Source: Epiperipatus broadwayi (lineage: Eukaryota > Onychophora > Udeonychophora > Euonychophora > Peripatidae). Taken from it: a stretch of 64,000 bases of DNA. A program made the translations under genes and the position numbers. Location: the NCBI GenBank assembly GCA_028023455.1, contig JAQFVV010000013.1:10456579-10520578 (forward strand), written 5' to 3'. The notes beneath the pieces were generated by a model. The model worked only from the letters and a program-made list of their open reading frames with translations, searched no databases and was not told the DNA's origin. Positions 46,893-57,789 of the stretch are shown in pieces (within the stretch, counting starts at the first letter, position 1; every line of letters begins with the position of its first letter).

Positions 46893-47048
46893 TAACAATA
46901 AAAATAATAAATATAATGGTAATTAACTATTATATACAGTTTTTCAATCTGCAGAAGTACTTTCGGTTGTGGAGGGGTAGGAATTAACCGATAGTACTTC
47001 TGCGTATTGAAAGACTGTTGATTACCATTATATTTATTATTGTTATTA
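46893..47048. repeat. 156-bp fold-back MITE (family of 23126-23382)
   Basis: Starts TAACAATAAAAATAATAAATA and ends with the inverse; the arms include ATAATGGTAATTAA and GCAGAAGTACTTTCGGTT versus AACCGATAGTACTTCTGC. The loop GTGGAGGGGTAGG resembles one half of the internal TTAA element found at 23203. It directly adjoins the right end of the Penelope copy within an (AT)n run. Confidence 0.8.
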
Positions 47049-47340
47049 CAATTGTTTTTAATTAATGGAGATTTTATTTGTATTACATGTAGTAACAGAA
47101 TAAAAAGATGGCTTACAGATTTAGGCAGCATTTTATAAATAACATTAAAAAATGATAATGAAATAACTCTTATTACTACACTTAAAGTTAGAGCACCATT
47201 TGTAATAGGATAAAATGAGGATATATTCTTATTTTAAAACACCACATATTTGAGATCTATTTGTAATAAATCAGATATGATAAAAGCATAATACAATTAT
47301 CTTGTTTAATTATTCCCTGCAAATTATGGCTTGTATGTAT

Positions 47341-49099
47341 TGTGACGAACATGTAAAGTCGTCGACACACATATATATTTATTAATAACATTAGATAAAT
47401 TCGCTAACAAGAAGTAATAAAGGTGAAATAAATTAGCTATTAAATTTTTAAAAAAAGGAAGGAAAAGAAAAAATTGAAATTCTAATGTCAAAATTTACTG
47501 TGGATTTGTAATAATAAGAGAAGAGGAGGGGGGTGCATAAAGAAATGTGTCTCTTTCTCTCTTGTAAGTCAAATGCTAGAAAGTTATTTTTGTTTATTGT
47601 GGGAGAGGGGAAGGGGATGCATAAAGAAATGCATTTCTTCTCTCTCATTAAAAACTATATAATAACAAATTAAAATAAAATGTAAAACACAAATGTGAAA
47701 AAAAAAAGAATTGTAAAACTTTAAATAAAATGTAATATGTGATATATAAAAAGAAAAACAATATGGCCGTAAGTGTGAAAGTCTGTTGGACAAATTAAAT
47801 TCCACGGACAAAGAAAATGTTAACAACGGAAGATCTGTGCCTGATCTGTTAAATTAATTGGGACTTACATTCCAGCCACTAATTAAATAAAGAAACATAA
47901 TGATAAGAATTGGTTGAAAATTTAAGTCTTAATTAAAAATTTTAAAAACAATGAACAAAAGAAAGAGATTAAGAAAATTACAATTTTTATCTAGCATTGC
48001 TAATAGAGACTTTGAAGAAGCAACAGCTCAAAGAAAATGAAAGAAGTGCATGGCTAGTGGCGTTAAAGGGACGTGGGTTCAGATTCAAGCTGTCTCATCA
48101 CTGACTCACAATGTAAGATCTTTGCCTGACCTGCTAGAGGGACCGCCGCTTCTGTAGCTGTCAACTGAAACTCAACCTAAAGAATCAACAAGCAAAACTG
48201 GAACGATAAATAACCCCACAAACTGAGGAAGTTAATCAAGAGCGCTCGGAAGAAATACCCATGGGACAATTACAACAAAGCTTAGGTAAAAGCATGCATG
48301 CATTTTAATCTGTTTACTACTCATAACTAAATACACAATTAATAATTTGATAAAATAGAACTCTATCAACAGGACTTTAAGAACTTTAATATTTGATCTA
48401 TTTTCATATGTTTTATTATAGCCATGTATTTTATAAGTGTGTTTTTATTATTATTATTATTATTATAATATATTTTTATATAAAGTGCGAGTATTATTAT
48501 TAAACATATTTATCATTAAATTTCGTATCCTTGCTTTATTCTCCTATCAGCAAGCTACAACAGGGGGGAAACTGTAATTAGTGATTAAAGGGGCATGCTG
48601 ATTTGTTTAAGGTATTCATGTGCTGCTTGTTCGTGTGAATTCCCAATTCTAAAAAATAAATAGCAAGCGCTGGACATTCGTTAAATTTCTTTGAAATGGT
48701 TTGCGTTGTTCAGCAGCCGAGAGTTCTTGATCGGGAAAAATAACGCCAAGATAATATGTACGTATTGCTTTGGGGTTCGGTCAAGGGTCTAGATATGAAG
48801 TTAAATTTGTATCTGTATTAGCTCTCTGCTTGCATTGTAATGGCGTTGGTTAAATAAATAAATAAACAATATCCATTACAGTTGGAGGCTAAGCTGGGAT
48901 ATTTCGGTTAGCAAAACTGATAGTTAAGAAATAAGAATAAGCAAATGCTGAAAAAATAAATGTATAATAAATAAATAAATGAAAGAAAGAATCAAAGTTG
49001 TGAAAAAAATAAAGTATAATAAATAAGTCTAAAATATAATTGAAAGTATTAAAGATAAAAGAAAATCAAGCAACCATCCAAATAACCATTTCCGTTATA
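47341..49099 (+). repeat. 5' LTR
   Basis: Starts TGTGACGAAC and ends CCGTTATA. It contains a GTGGGTTCAGATTCAAGC string resembling a tRNA B box (about 48072), and an internal block 48869-48900 that repeats the LTR end and primer-site pattern. It holds the empty TTAA site (48681-48684) for the insertion seen in the 3' LTR. Open frames at 47448-47826 are not supported as genes. Confidence 0.88.
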
Positions 49100-49101
49100 A
49101 T

Positions 49102-49121
49102 TGGGGGCCAGAGTCCGGGAT
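49102..49121 (+). promoter_or_regulatory. Putative primer-binding site of the LTR element
   Basis: Two bases after the LTR end; TGGGGGC followed by TCCGGGAT resembles the retroviral tRNA-Pro site with a small internal difference. A second TGGAGGCTAAGCTGGGAT version lies inside the LTR at 48883-48900. Confidence 0.55.
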
Positions 49122-49515
49122 ATTTTCATGTTTACAAGTTCAGCCCATTTAAATTTGAATATAACAAAATTAATAGTTTATGCAATAATTAATAAACAAA
49201 TCAAAAAATAGCTTGGTGGTAGACAAAAGCAAGAAATAAAATAAAATAATAGAGGGTAAAAGGAGAGAAAGAGAAAGTGATATAATTTGGGAAGTTAGGT
49301 TGTAAATTGGAGACAGTTGCGGAGGGATCTTGAAGGCAGGCGTGGGTGAGTGATGATTAGTGAGTGGGATGAGGAGAGTTAAACAAGCGTACCTAGTGTC
49401 AGTAAAGTAAGATAATCCTATAAGGAGAGAGAATAATAAAGCCGTAGAATAAAATATAAGTGGTTAGTTGGTGTGCGTGTCAGATAGAATTTATGCACAC
49501 GAGATCAAAACAGAA

Positions 49516-50487
49516 ATGGACACTCTAGAGGGCGAAATAAAAAAAACCTTCGAAGAACAAATGGAACCGTCTGGAGAAATAGCTAGTGAAGGAGATATAG
49601 AAATTAGAAAGGGAATGGAGACAGTGGTTGATGATAAAAATAAAATAGAAAGCTATAATATAATGGATATGTTCATGAAATTAATGGAAGGCCAGCAAAG
49701 GTTGATTATAGAAATGAGGGGAAGGGATGAGAAAAATAGTAGGAGGATAGAAGAGTTGGATGAACAATGAAATAAGAATTTTAGCCAAAAGATTGAAGAG
49801 GTGAATGAAAAATGTGAACAAACCTCAGACCAAATGAAGGTTACAAATGAAAGGCTGGATCACCAGGAGGAACTACTGGAGAAAATAGAGCAAGTTAAAC
49901 TGGAGCAAGGGGAGAAAATTGAAGTAATAAAAAATGAAAACAGAAAGGTTATAGAAAGCATACAACTAGAGGTAACTCAGTTAGCGAACACAGTTGAGAG
50001 GATAGAAGTAAGAGTAGAAAGGGGTGAGAATAATATAGGAAATATAACAGAGATAATAAGAGCTAACTATAAAGAGCAAGAAAGCGTGAGCAAGTGCTTG
50101 CAAATAAATAGCAAAAGTAACAATGCAGAGCAAATGCTTATAGGCCCAGAAGGAAAGACTGTCGGACAGGTTACTGAGTCTCTAAATGCGTTTGACAGCA
50201 CTAGGCCTAATTACAAGATGGAGGATCGGGAATTTAAACCCCAGCCCAACGATCCACACATAGGAAAGATGCAATTCAATCCTCACCGCAATTACTGGGA
50301 AGGAAACCAGGCGTTTCCTGATAGATCAGAAAGTGCTAAATTGTCCGAACAGATCAGAAGAGATTCAAATATAAATTACCCAGATGAGCAAGCCGACTCT
50401 AGTGGACATCGGAACATTGCTCCAGTTCCAAGCAAAAGTGGAAATATGTATGGTAAAAAGCATAGGAAACCTCCAGACAAAAACTAA
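49516..50487 (+). pseudogene. Gag-like coiled-coil ORF broken by one TGA
   Basis: The first ATG is 49516; the frame continues in phase through a single TGA at 49768-49770 to a stop at 50485-50487, about 320 codons. The N-terminal two thirds are Glu/Lys-rich with strong heptad character (LE-E-K, ERLDHQEELLEKIEQ), suggesting a long coiled coil; the last 80 residues are Pro/Asn/Gln-rich and basic at the end. No CCHC knuckle, protease or RT is seen. Its position between the LTRs, just after the leader, fits a Gag-like structural protein of a non-autonomous element. The stop could be an inactivating mutation or suppressible; the sequence cannot tell. Homology to a known Gag is not recognisable by eye. 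Confidence 0.6.
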
Positions 50488-51533
50488 GCTGAAAAAATAA
50501 ATGGATGGATATGACGGTTTGATGAAACGGATAACGTCTTGGAATCATGAAAAATAAAATTGTTTTTTTTTTAAACGTATGACAGGTGGGGCAAATCATC
50601 TCATGACAAATAATTAAAGTCACTATAATAAACAACAACAACAAAAAAAGGGTAATATTCACGGAGTGAAATTAATGATAAACTTAATGAGTGTTTATGT
50701 GCAGTCAAGCACAGCAAGACAAATGCAAATAAAAGTAAAAAAAAAAAAGAAAGAAATCTATAAATAATTTATTCGTATCACAATCTGACAATTAGGAATG
50801 AAGATATAATTAACAAATAAATAAAAGTAAAAATAAAAATAAGAATCATTTAGACTCATTAAAGAGCCAGTTAATAATTAATAAAAGAAATAAATGAATA
50901 ATAGTGATAATGCGTAAATGATAGATATCACTAGTAGGTATATGAGGTTGCAGATTGAGGCATATATGTGTGTGTGTATGCATTATGTTTGGGTCGTATT
51001 TTGAGTTTGATTCAGCCATCTCTTCGCACTTTAGATTCTCATGGCTCTTGGTGGTTAAACTTTTAAATGAAGCACCAGTAAGAATCCTGGACTCATTGTA
51101 TAATAAGAATTAGTGTCTCAATATAATAAGAATTAGTGTCTCAAAATAAATAAATGAAGAAATAAGAATTAGTGCCTCAAATAAAATAAATAAAGAATAA
51201 GAATTTGTTATTTGTGCAAGATGAACAGGCAGTAGAAATATCCTGCTGTTCACACGCTTTAAACCTTTTATGTTTTGATAGAGTTAAGTTATGCCATGGT
51301 CTCGTATGCGTAGAGATTAAATTGGTTGATCAGCCAAAATCGATCAGAAAGAATTGTGTAGTTTCACCTAGCTGTCTCTCTGCAGTCATCCTCATCGTCT
51401 TCATCACTCATCATGATAGAGTGGAAAAGTCTGTAATAAAAGCAGAAGGGTTGAAAGCAAAGAATTAAAATAAGCTCTCATCTCAGACTAAGATTCGACC
51501 CGATTTTAATTCTCAAAAACAGGTGGAGTGTAA
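50488..51533 (+). other. Internal 3' part of the LTR element, non-coding
   Basis: Holds poly(A)-rich tracts, a short tandem repeat of AATAAGAATTAGTGYCTCAA (three copies, about 51100-51180), and a purine-leaning stretch AAAAACAGGTGGAG (51516-51529) just before the 3' LTR that could be the polypurine tract. The 87-codon frame at 51205-51468 has no recognisable domain. Confidence 0.5.
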
Positions 51534-54041
51534 TGTGACGACCACATAAAGTTGTCAACACACATATATATTTATTAATAACATTAGATAAATTTGCTAA
51601 CAAGAAGTAATAAAGGTGAAATAAATTAGCTATTAAATTTTTAAAAAAAGGAAGGAAAAGAAAAAATTGAAATTCTAATGTCAAAATTTACTGTGGATTT
51701 GTAATAGTAAGAGAAGGGGAGGGGGGTGCATAAAGAAATGCGTCTCTTTCTCTCTTGTAAGTCAAATGCTAGAAAGTTATTTTTGTTTATTGTGGGAGAG
51801 GGGAAGGGGATGCATAAAGAAATACGTTTCTTCTCTCACATTAAAAACTATATAATAACAAATTAAAATAAAATGTAAAACACAAATGTGAAAAAAAAAA
51901 AGAATTGTAAACTTTAAATAAAATGTAATATGTGATATATAAAAAAAAAAAACAATATGGCCGTAAGTGTGAAAGTCTGTTGGACTAATTAAATTCCACG
52001 GACAAAGAAAATGTTAACAATGGAAGATCTTTGCCTGATCTGTTAAATTAATTGGGACTTACATTCCAGCCACTAATTAAATAAAGAAACATAATGATAA
52101 GAATTGGTTGGAAATCTAAGTCTTAATTAAAAATTTTAAAAACAATGAACAAAAGAAAGAGTTTAAGAAAATTACAATTTTTATCTAGCATTGCTAGTAG
52201 AGATTTTGAAGAAGCAACAGCTCAAAGAAAATGAAAGAAGTGCGTGGCTAGTGGCGTTAAAGGGACATGGGTTCGGATTCAAGCCGTCTCATCACTGACT
52301 CACAATGTAAGATCTTTGCCTGATCTGCTAGAGGGACCGCCACTTCTGTAGCTGTCAACTAAAACTCAACCTAAAGAATCAACAAGCAAAACTGGAATGA
52401 GAAATAACCCCACAAACTGAAGAAGTTAATCAAGAGTGCTTGGAAAAAATACCCATGGGACAATTACAACAAAGCCTAGGTAAAAGCATGCATGCATTTT
52501 AATCTGTTTATTACTCATAACTAAATACACAATTAATAATTTGATAAAATAGAACTCTATCAACAGGACTTTAAGAACTGTAATATTTGATCTGTTTTCA
52601 TATGTTTTATTATAGCCATGTATTTTATAAGTGTGTTTTTATTATTATTATTATTATAATGTATTTTTATATAAAGTGTGAGTATTATTATTAAACATAT
52701 TTATCATTAAATTTCGTATCCTTGCTTTATTCTCCTATCACCAAGCTACGACAGGGGGAAAACTGTAATTAGTGATTAAAGGGGCATGCTGATTTGTTTA
52801 AGGTATTCATGTGCTGCTTGTTCATGCGAATTCCCAATTCTAAAAAATAAATAGCAAGCACTGGACATTTGTTAACCCTTAAACCGCTAATTTTATCATT
52901 GGTTGTATCAGATAAAAATCAAATCTTTTAATTGGCCAACTCACAAACTGAAGACAAAGCCTATTGTTAAAACATATTCGCCTATAATATTAAATTCAAC
53001 TCAGATACGTTTATAAAAAGTATATAATTAATTTTTAAGGTTGTGAAGACAACGAAAGTTCTTTCAAAAATAAATTGCTATTTATTTATTCTAAGATATT
53101 CAATATCGGCAACATAAAAGTTATAATGTAAACAAAAAGATCGACTTTTACGTTATAGAAAAGTAAATATTTCTTTTTATTACAACTTCAATATTTGTAC
53201 TAAAATCTTCAATATTTTTCGAAAATAATTTTGTTTTTTTATTATTCTCTCTGAAAATTATGTTTAATTTCCATAAATATTATTTAATAATAATTTAAAT
53301 CGTATTCGAAATGAAAATCTCAGCGTTTTTCTTTATTTTCTTTGATCAGGCAGTTTCTTTGTTCTTTCCAGCCAATCAGAATGTCTTTTTCGGCTGAGAG
53401 CATGCTAAGAACCAATCACAAATAATGTTCCTTCTTTGTTTAGGTTTAAATGCGTTTTTTTTCTATTTTTTACTTCTAAAATAAATCGGAAGATGTCACC
53501 ATCGTACAGAACTTTTAAAAACGAATTCAATACGTATTTAACGAATTTTTTCGTATGAAAACGGGCTGAGTTAGAGTGATTTCAGATGTCGACGAGGAGC
53601 CTCGTCGGACGCGGGAAAAGGGTTAAATTTCTTTGAAATGGTTTGCGTTGTTCAGCAGCCTAGAGTTCTTGATCAGGAAAAATAACGCCAAGATAATATG
53701 TACGTATTGCCTTGGGGTTCGGTCAAGGGTATGGATATGAAGTTAAATTTGTATCTGTATTAGCTTTCTGCTTGCATTGTAATGGCATTGGTTAAATAAA
53801 TAAATAAACAATATCCATTACAGTTGGAGGCTAAGCCGGGATATTTCGGTTAGCAAAACTGATAGTAAACAAATAAGAATAAGCAAATGCTGAAAAAATA
53901 AATGTATAATAAATAAATAAATGAAAGGAAGAATCAAAGTTGTGAAAAAAATAAAGTATAATAAATAAGTCTAAAATATAATTGAAAGTATTAAAGATAA
54001 AAGAAAATCAAGCAACCATCCAAATAAACATTTCCGTTATA
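51534..54041 (+). repeat. 3' LTR, interrupted by a TTAA element
   Basis: Starts TGTGACGACC and ends CCGTTATA, matching the 5' LTR along its length apart from the 747-bp insertion plus duplicated TTAA. Without these its length is 1757 bp against 1759 bp for the 5' LTR. Scattered substitutions and small indels separate the two. Confidence 0.88.
52876..53622. mobile_element. 747-bp piggyBac-type non-autonomous element inside the 3' LTR
   Basis: Flanked by TTAA (52872-52875; 53623-53626) where the 5' LTR has a single TTAA. The element starts CCCTTAAACCGC and ends GCGGGAAAAGGG, short imperfect inverted ends. Just inside the right end is a perfect palindrome CGACGAGG-AG-CCTCGTCG (53590-53607). No ORF of useful length. 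TTAA target and CCC/GGG ends indicate mobilisation by a piggyBac-type transposase. Confidence 0.88.
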
Positions 54042-54045
54042 GTAT

Positions 54046-57000
54046 GCTAACCTCTTTTATAGCCCCAATCATTTAGACAGCATTTATAATAGATCAAAAA
54101 TGTGCAATATAATAATAACTCTAATATAAACTGAATAAAATATAGCTCAGTCATTTGTCATCTTATGCAATAGAATGAAAATGATCCCTGAAGTTGGACA
54201 TCATTTATAACTGAATAAAATATAAATCAAATAAAAATAATACTAATTTTATCATACCCATAAATAATAATATTATTCATAATAGAATTAACATAGTAAA
54301 TTAAGCTAAATGAATACTAATCAATAAATAATTATTCAGGACTTAAAATAATCCTTTATTTAATCACATATCTGACTGTCAACTACACTAAAACAAAACA
54401 GTGATAAAACAAAATTATCATTTCAGATACCCTAAATATAATCCTTACTTTAAATAGATTAAAACAAAACAGTTAAATCAAATATCATTGTCCCAAAACA
54501 ATGATGTATGCTTAAGATAGATATCATTTATAATTAAACGAAACCAATAATAAATCAATAAACATTTATTTTCTAATATGCCCAACTAATCAAACATTGC
54601 TTATAAAAATATAAACTTATACTGTGATTTAATAATGTTTATATCTAAATAAAATAATTTATGAATAATTGAGATAATAGCTTTAGTATGCCTTACAAGG
54701 TTATAATATTTAAATAAGTTTACAACCTAATAATTAATTTTAAATCTTAGTTTAATCAAATTATAAATAATATTAACTTGCAATTCACAGTATTTATAAC
54801 AAGATAAAATATTTAATAATAATATAATATAATAAACCTATAAGATAATCTTGAATTTATAATATCCAATCACACCAGTATATAAAGGAAACAGTATTAG
54901 TTATTACTTAAGTATAATTAACTAATCATATCAATTTATGTTAAATCTCTTGCAAATAAATTATTAAAACTGTATATTATAACAATCAGAACATATACAA
55001 GAATCTGTTGAAAGTTTTAGCTTTCACGTTATTACAATATTATAATCAAGTATGTATATTAAAATTGTATATTTAAACTGAATTTACAATCCACATCAAT
55101 ACTTATATAAAGCTAAAACCTCAGTACATGTACCTTGAGTGCTTAATTTTAGCAAAAGAGACCTCTCCAAATCATAATGCAAGATTAGACTTTATAAAGA
55201 TAAGAGGGACTCTCTTATCTCTCAACCTATTTTCTTAATTATATAGGCAAATCTAAAGAATTTTGATTTGGGAGCATGAAGCTAATAAATTCTTCACTGA
55301 TTAAGTCCACTATTTCTGTTAAACATTAACATTAGTGAAATCTTTCGATTTACAACAAGTCAATATTCAGATATTAAATTTAAAAATATTTTGAATCAAT
55401 TTAAAGTTGTAAATATTAATTCTTATTAAGTGTGATGTCAGCACAACCTCAGTACAACTAAATTTAAATATAATTAAAGCAAATCATTCTGAATTATAAC
55501 AGAACAAAATATTGTAATGGTCAGATTCGTCTATCTTGCTAATACACTGCAGAAATTAAACCCAGACATCGAACTCAACACTAGGAAGGGCTGCTTCTCA
55601 AAAACCTAAGTTCGAATCCAAAGCCTATGCTTCACACCTACATGATAATGCATCTGATGCTACTAATAATATAATCTTTTTATCAGTGCTGGTGGTCAGG
55701 GAGAAACAAAGAGACTCTATACTACAATATAAGTTTGGGTTTGCTAACTAAACATCTATGGATGGCACAAAAGAGATGTATAAAAGATATATACTGAGAG
55801 AGTGATATAGATCAAGAAAGTAAATGAAGAATCAAAAATTAGTAAAATTCCAAAGATTTATTAAGCTATAAATTATATATGTGCACTGTCTGCATATGTA
55901 AGACAGCGATGTTTACTAACTAAAATTGTATTTTAAAACAAATGTCAATCAAAATTTACATTATGGCTTGTTAATTAATTCTTTATACCTCGGGTTAATA
56001 CAATAACATTATGATAATGTGCCTAAGAGAGTTTGTGAAGATATGTGAGGTGCTTTAAGTAAATATCAGAAATAATTAAAAAAGGTTTGGAGACAGTAAG
56101 GTTTTAATATAACACTTCTTGAATTCAAGAATAGAATGGACTGATGCTCATTAAGCTATAAGATGGGGATGTGGTTAAGGCATGCATATTCATAGAAATA
56201 ATTAAATTCATATTAGGGGGGCAGTGGTGCTAGTAAGGAATTACTGTAAAGGATGGAGGATGTGGTAGGTGAAACCACAGAGCTTTGCAAAAAAATAACT
56301 AAATAATAAATAAAATGAAACACAAGAAGGCATCTAGCCATTAATCCGTAGGAAGTTGTGTCACATGACAGCCCAAGTCTGGACTCATCCAAGTACTTAG
56401 TGACTGTGTGGCAACTGTGTAGAATTCCCAGGTGTAACACTTCAAGTACACACTCTAACTGGGAAATGCAGAAAGTGAAGGGAAAATGGTCTTAGCCATG
56501 TAAAGCCCTTTGGAGGAACAAAGCAGTCTCAAATACCTGATACACCTACTAGCAGCACTCGAACAAAGTATATAAAATATTTTAAAAAGAATTCATTTAG
56601 TTTGAGAAAGCACCTAATCAATTCCCAAAATATTTATTTCAAGAAAGCCGGCACATTCTCGACCTCAAAAATTTAAGCTTTGGAAATTAAGCAAATTATT
56701 TAAAATGGGGGAGTGCATAATTGCAGGGTTTTAAAAAGAAATATAAGTTAATTACACAATCATGCATTTTTTAAATATTTACTCATTAACCTCACACATA
56801 TCCTCGTATTATGTTAAACAAATAAACGTGAAGTTTTAAATGCAAAATTATTAAATAGTTTTATAATAGTAAGACAGATCTTGAATGAGCGATTTAACAA
56901 GATAATAAAATGGGGCAAATTTATAATTTAAAATGCGTTAATGGTGATGTATTGATTTAATAAAAGAAAAGGAGTAATTCGCTTGATTGATGGTTATGCT

Positions 57001-57160
57001 GGCACACCATCATAATAATAAAAAACAACAGATTAATAAATACAAAAATATTAACCCAAGTATAGAGATAGAACACACTAATTAAGTTACAGAAACAAGA
57101 AAACCATTTTAAGATATAAACAAATGGAATTAGCTATAGCTTAGTAGAAGGAATATGATA
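54046..57160. other. Non-coding A+T-rich DNA
   Basis: No supported gene. It includes a less A+T-rich patch at about 56210-56560; the 75-codon frame there (56213-56440, minus) has no domain. Confidence 0.4.
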
Positions 57161-57161
57161 T

Positions 57162-57177
57162 CACAAGAGCTCTTGTG
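57162..57177. other. Perfect 16-bp palindrome
   Basis: CACAAGAGCTCTTGTG, exactly self-complementary, immediately upstream of the open frame at 57183. It might bind a dimeric protein; no function is shown. Confidence 0.6.
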
Positions 57178-57182
57178 TTAAT

Positions 57183-57575
57183 TTGGGTTACCTTATTAGA
57201 AATAGGGCATTCAAAGTCAATTTCAGGTGGAGATTTTTACAGCTTGACTGTAGCAGCATTTATAAGAATTTTGCAGCAAATTTTGGTTCACAGTTCACAT
57301 CTTTAGCAGCGGTGGCAATTTTTCAGGGCTTCTTAAGTGAAGGCATCAGATTGTATGGTGGACAGCAGACAGCCATTTCCAAAAGTAAAATAGCCTTCTT
57401 GCCGGTTCTACTCAGTCAATTTAAGATTTCCGTTAAAAGCTGGGGTGTGCAGTTCTACGAGATTTTTAAACTCTCAGCAAATTTAAACTTTTCAGAAAAC
57501 ACTTTAGATGCAATATATTTGAATACTTTTAATCTACTGGAAGACAAAATCTCAACTTCAATAATAAAAACTTGA
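57183..57575 (+). other. Unidentified 130-codon open frame
   Basis: The longest unexplained frame of non-repetitive composition in the right third of the window; it starts at a TTG, not an ATG. G+C is higher than the flanks. The translation includes SLAAVAIFQGFLSEG and a hydrophobic-rich middle but no domain I recognise. It could be an exon, a non-coding RNA, or a transposon part. Not claimed as a gene. Confidence 0.2.
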
Positions 57576-57679
57576 AGGCTACTTGCCTACTACCTTTACT
57601 TGTTCTTTTAAAAGCAAACTGTCAGAACAAAGACTAAGACTAGTAATCCCCAAACAAAAGAAAACCCTATATTTTTTTA

Positions 57680-57683
<4 letters not shown>

Positions 57684-57752
<69 letters not shown>
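57684..57752. repeat. (AT)n microsatellite
   Basis: About 69 bp of AT dinucleotides. Confidence 0.95.
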
Positions 57753-57756
<4 letters not shown>

Positions 57757-57789
57757 ACTGTACAATTAAAACTGCCCTAGAGTATAACC

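Larger units (their letters stand above)
47337..54045 (+). mobile_element. Non-autonomous LTR retrotransposon (Gypsy-like) with GTAT target duplication
   Basis: Two LTRs of about 1.76 kb (47341-49099; 51534-54041, the latter containing a 747-bp insertion) flank a 2.4-kb internal region. GTAT precedes the 5' LTR and follows the 3' LTR, a 4-bp target duplication. A primer-binding-like string TGGGGGCCAGAGTCCGGGAT lies 2 bases after the 5' LTR and resembles a tRNA-Pro-type site. The internal part holds only a gag-like coiled-coil ORF with an in-frame TGA; I found no protease, RT or integrase. It would need proteins from a related autonomous element. The LTRs differ at scattered positions, so insertion is not brand new. 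Confidence 0.88.

Noticed and set aside
47448-47826. Two overlapping minus-strand frames
   Set aside because: They lie within the 5' LTR; the equivalent region in the 3' LTR does not keep both frames, and there is no domain.
48050-48090. tRNA-like A and B boxes inside the LTR
   Set aside because: The TGGCTAGTGG and GGTTCAGATTC strings are only about 24 bases apart, too close for a tRNA gene; no cloverleaf can be drawn.
51205-51468. 87-codon frame, Cys-rich, before the 3' LTR
   Set aside because: No protease, RT, integrase or envelope signature; not distinguishable from chance.
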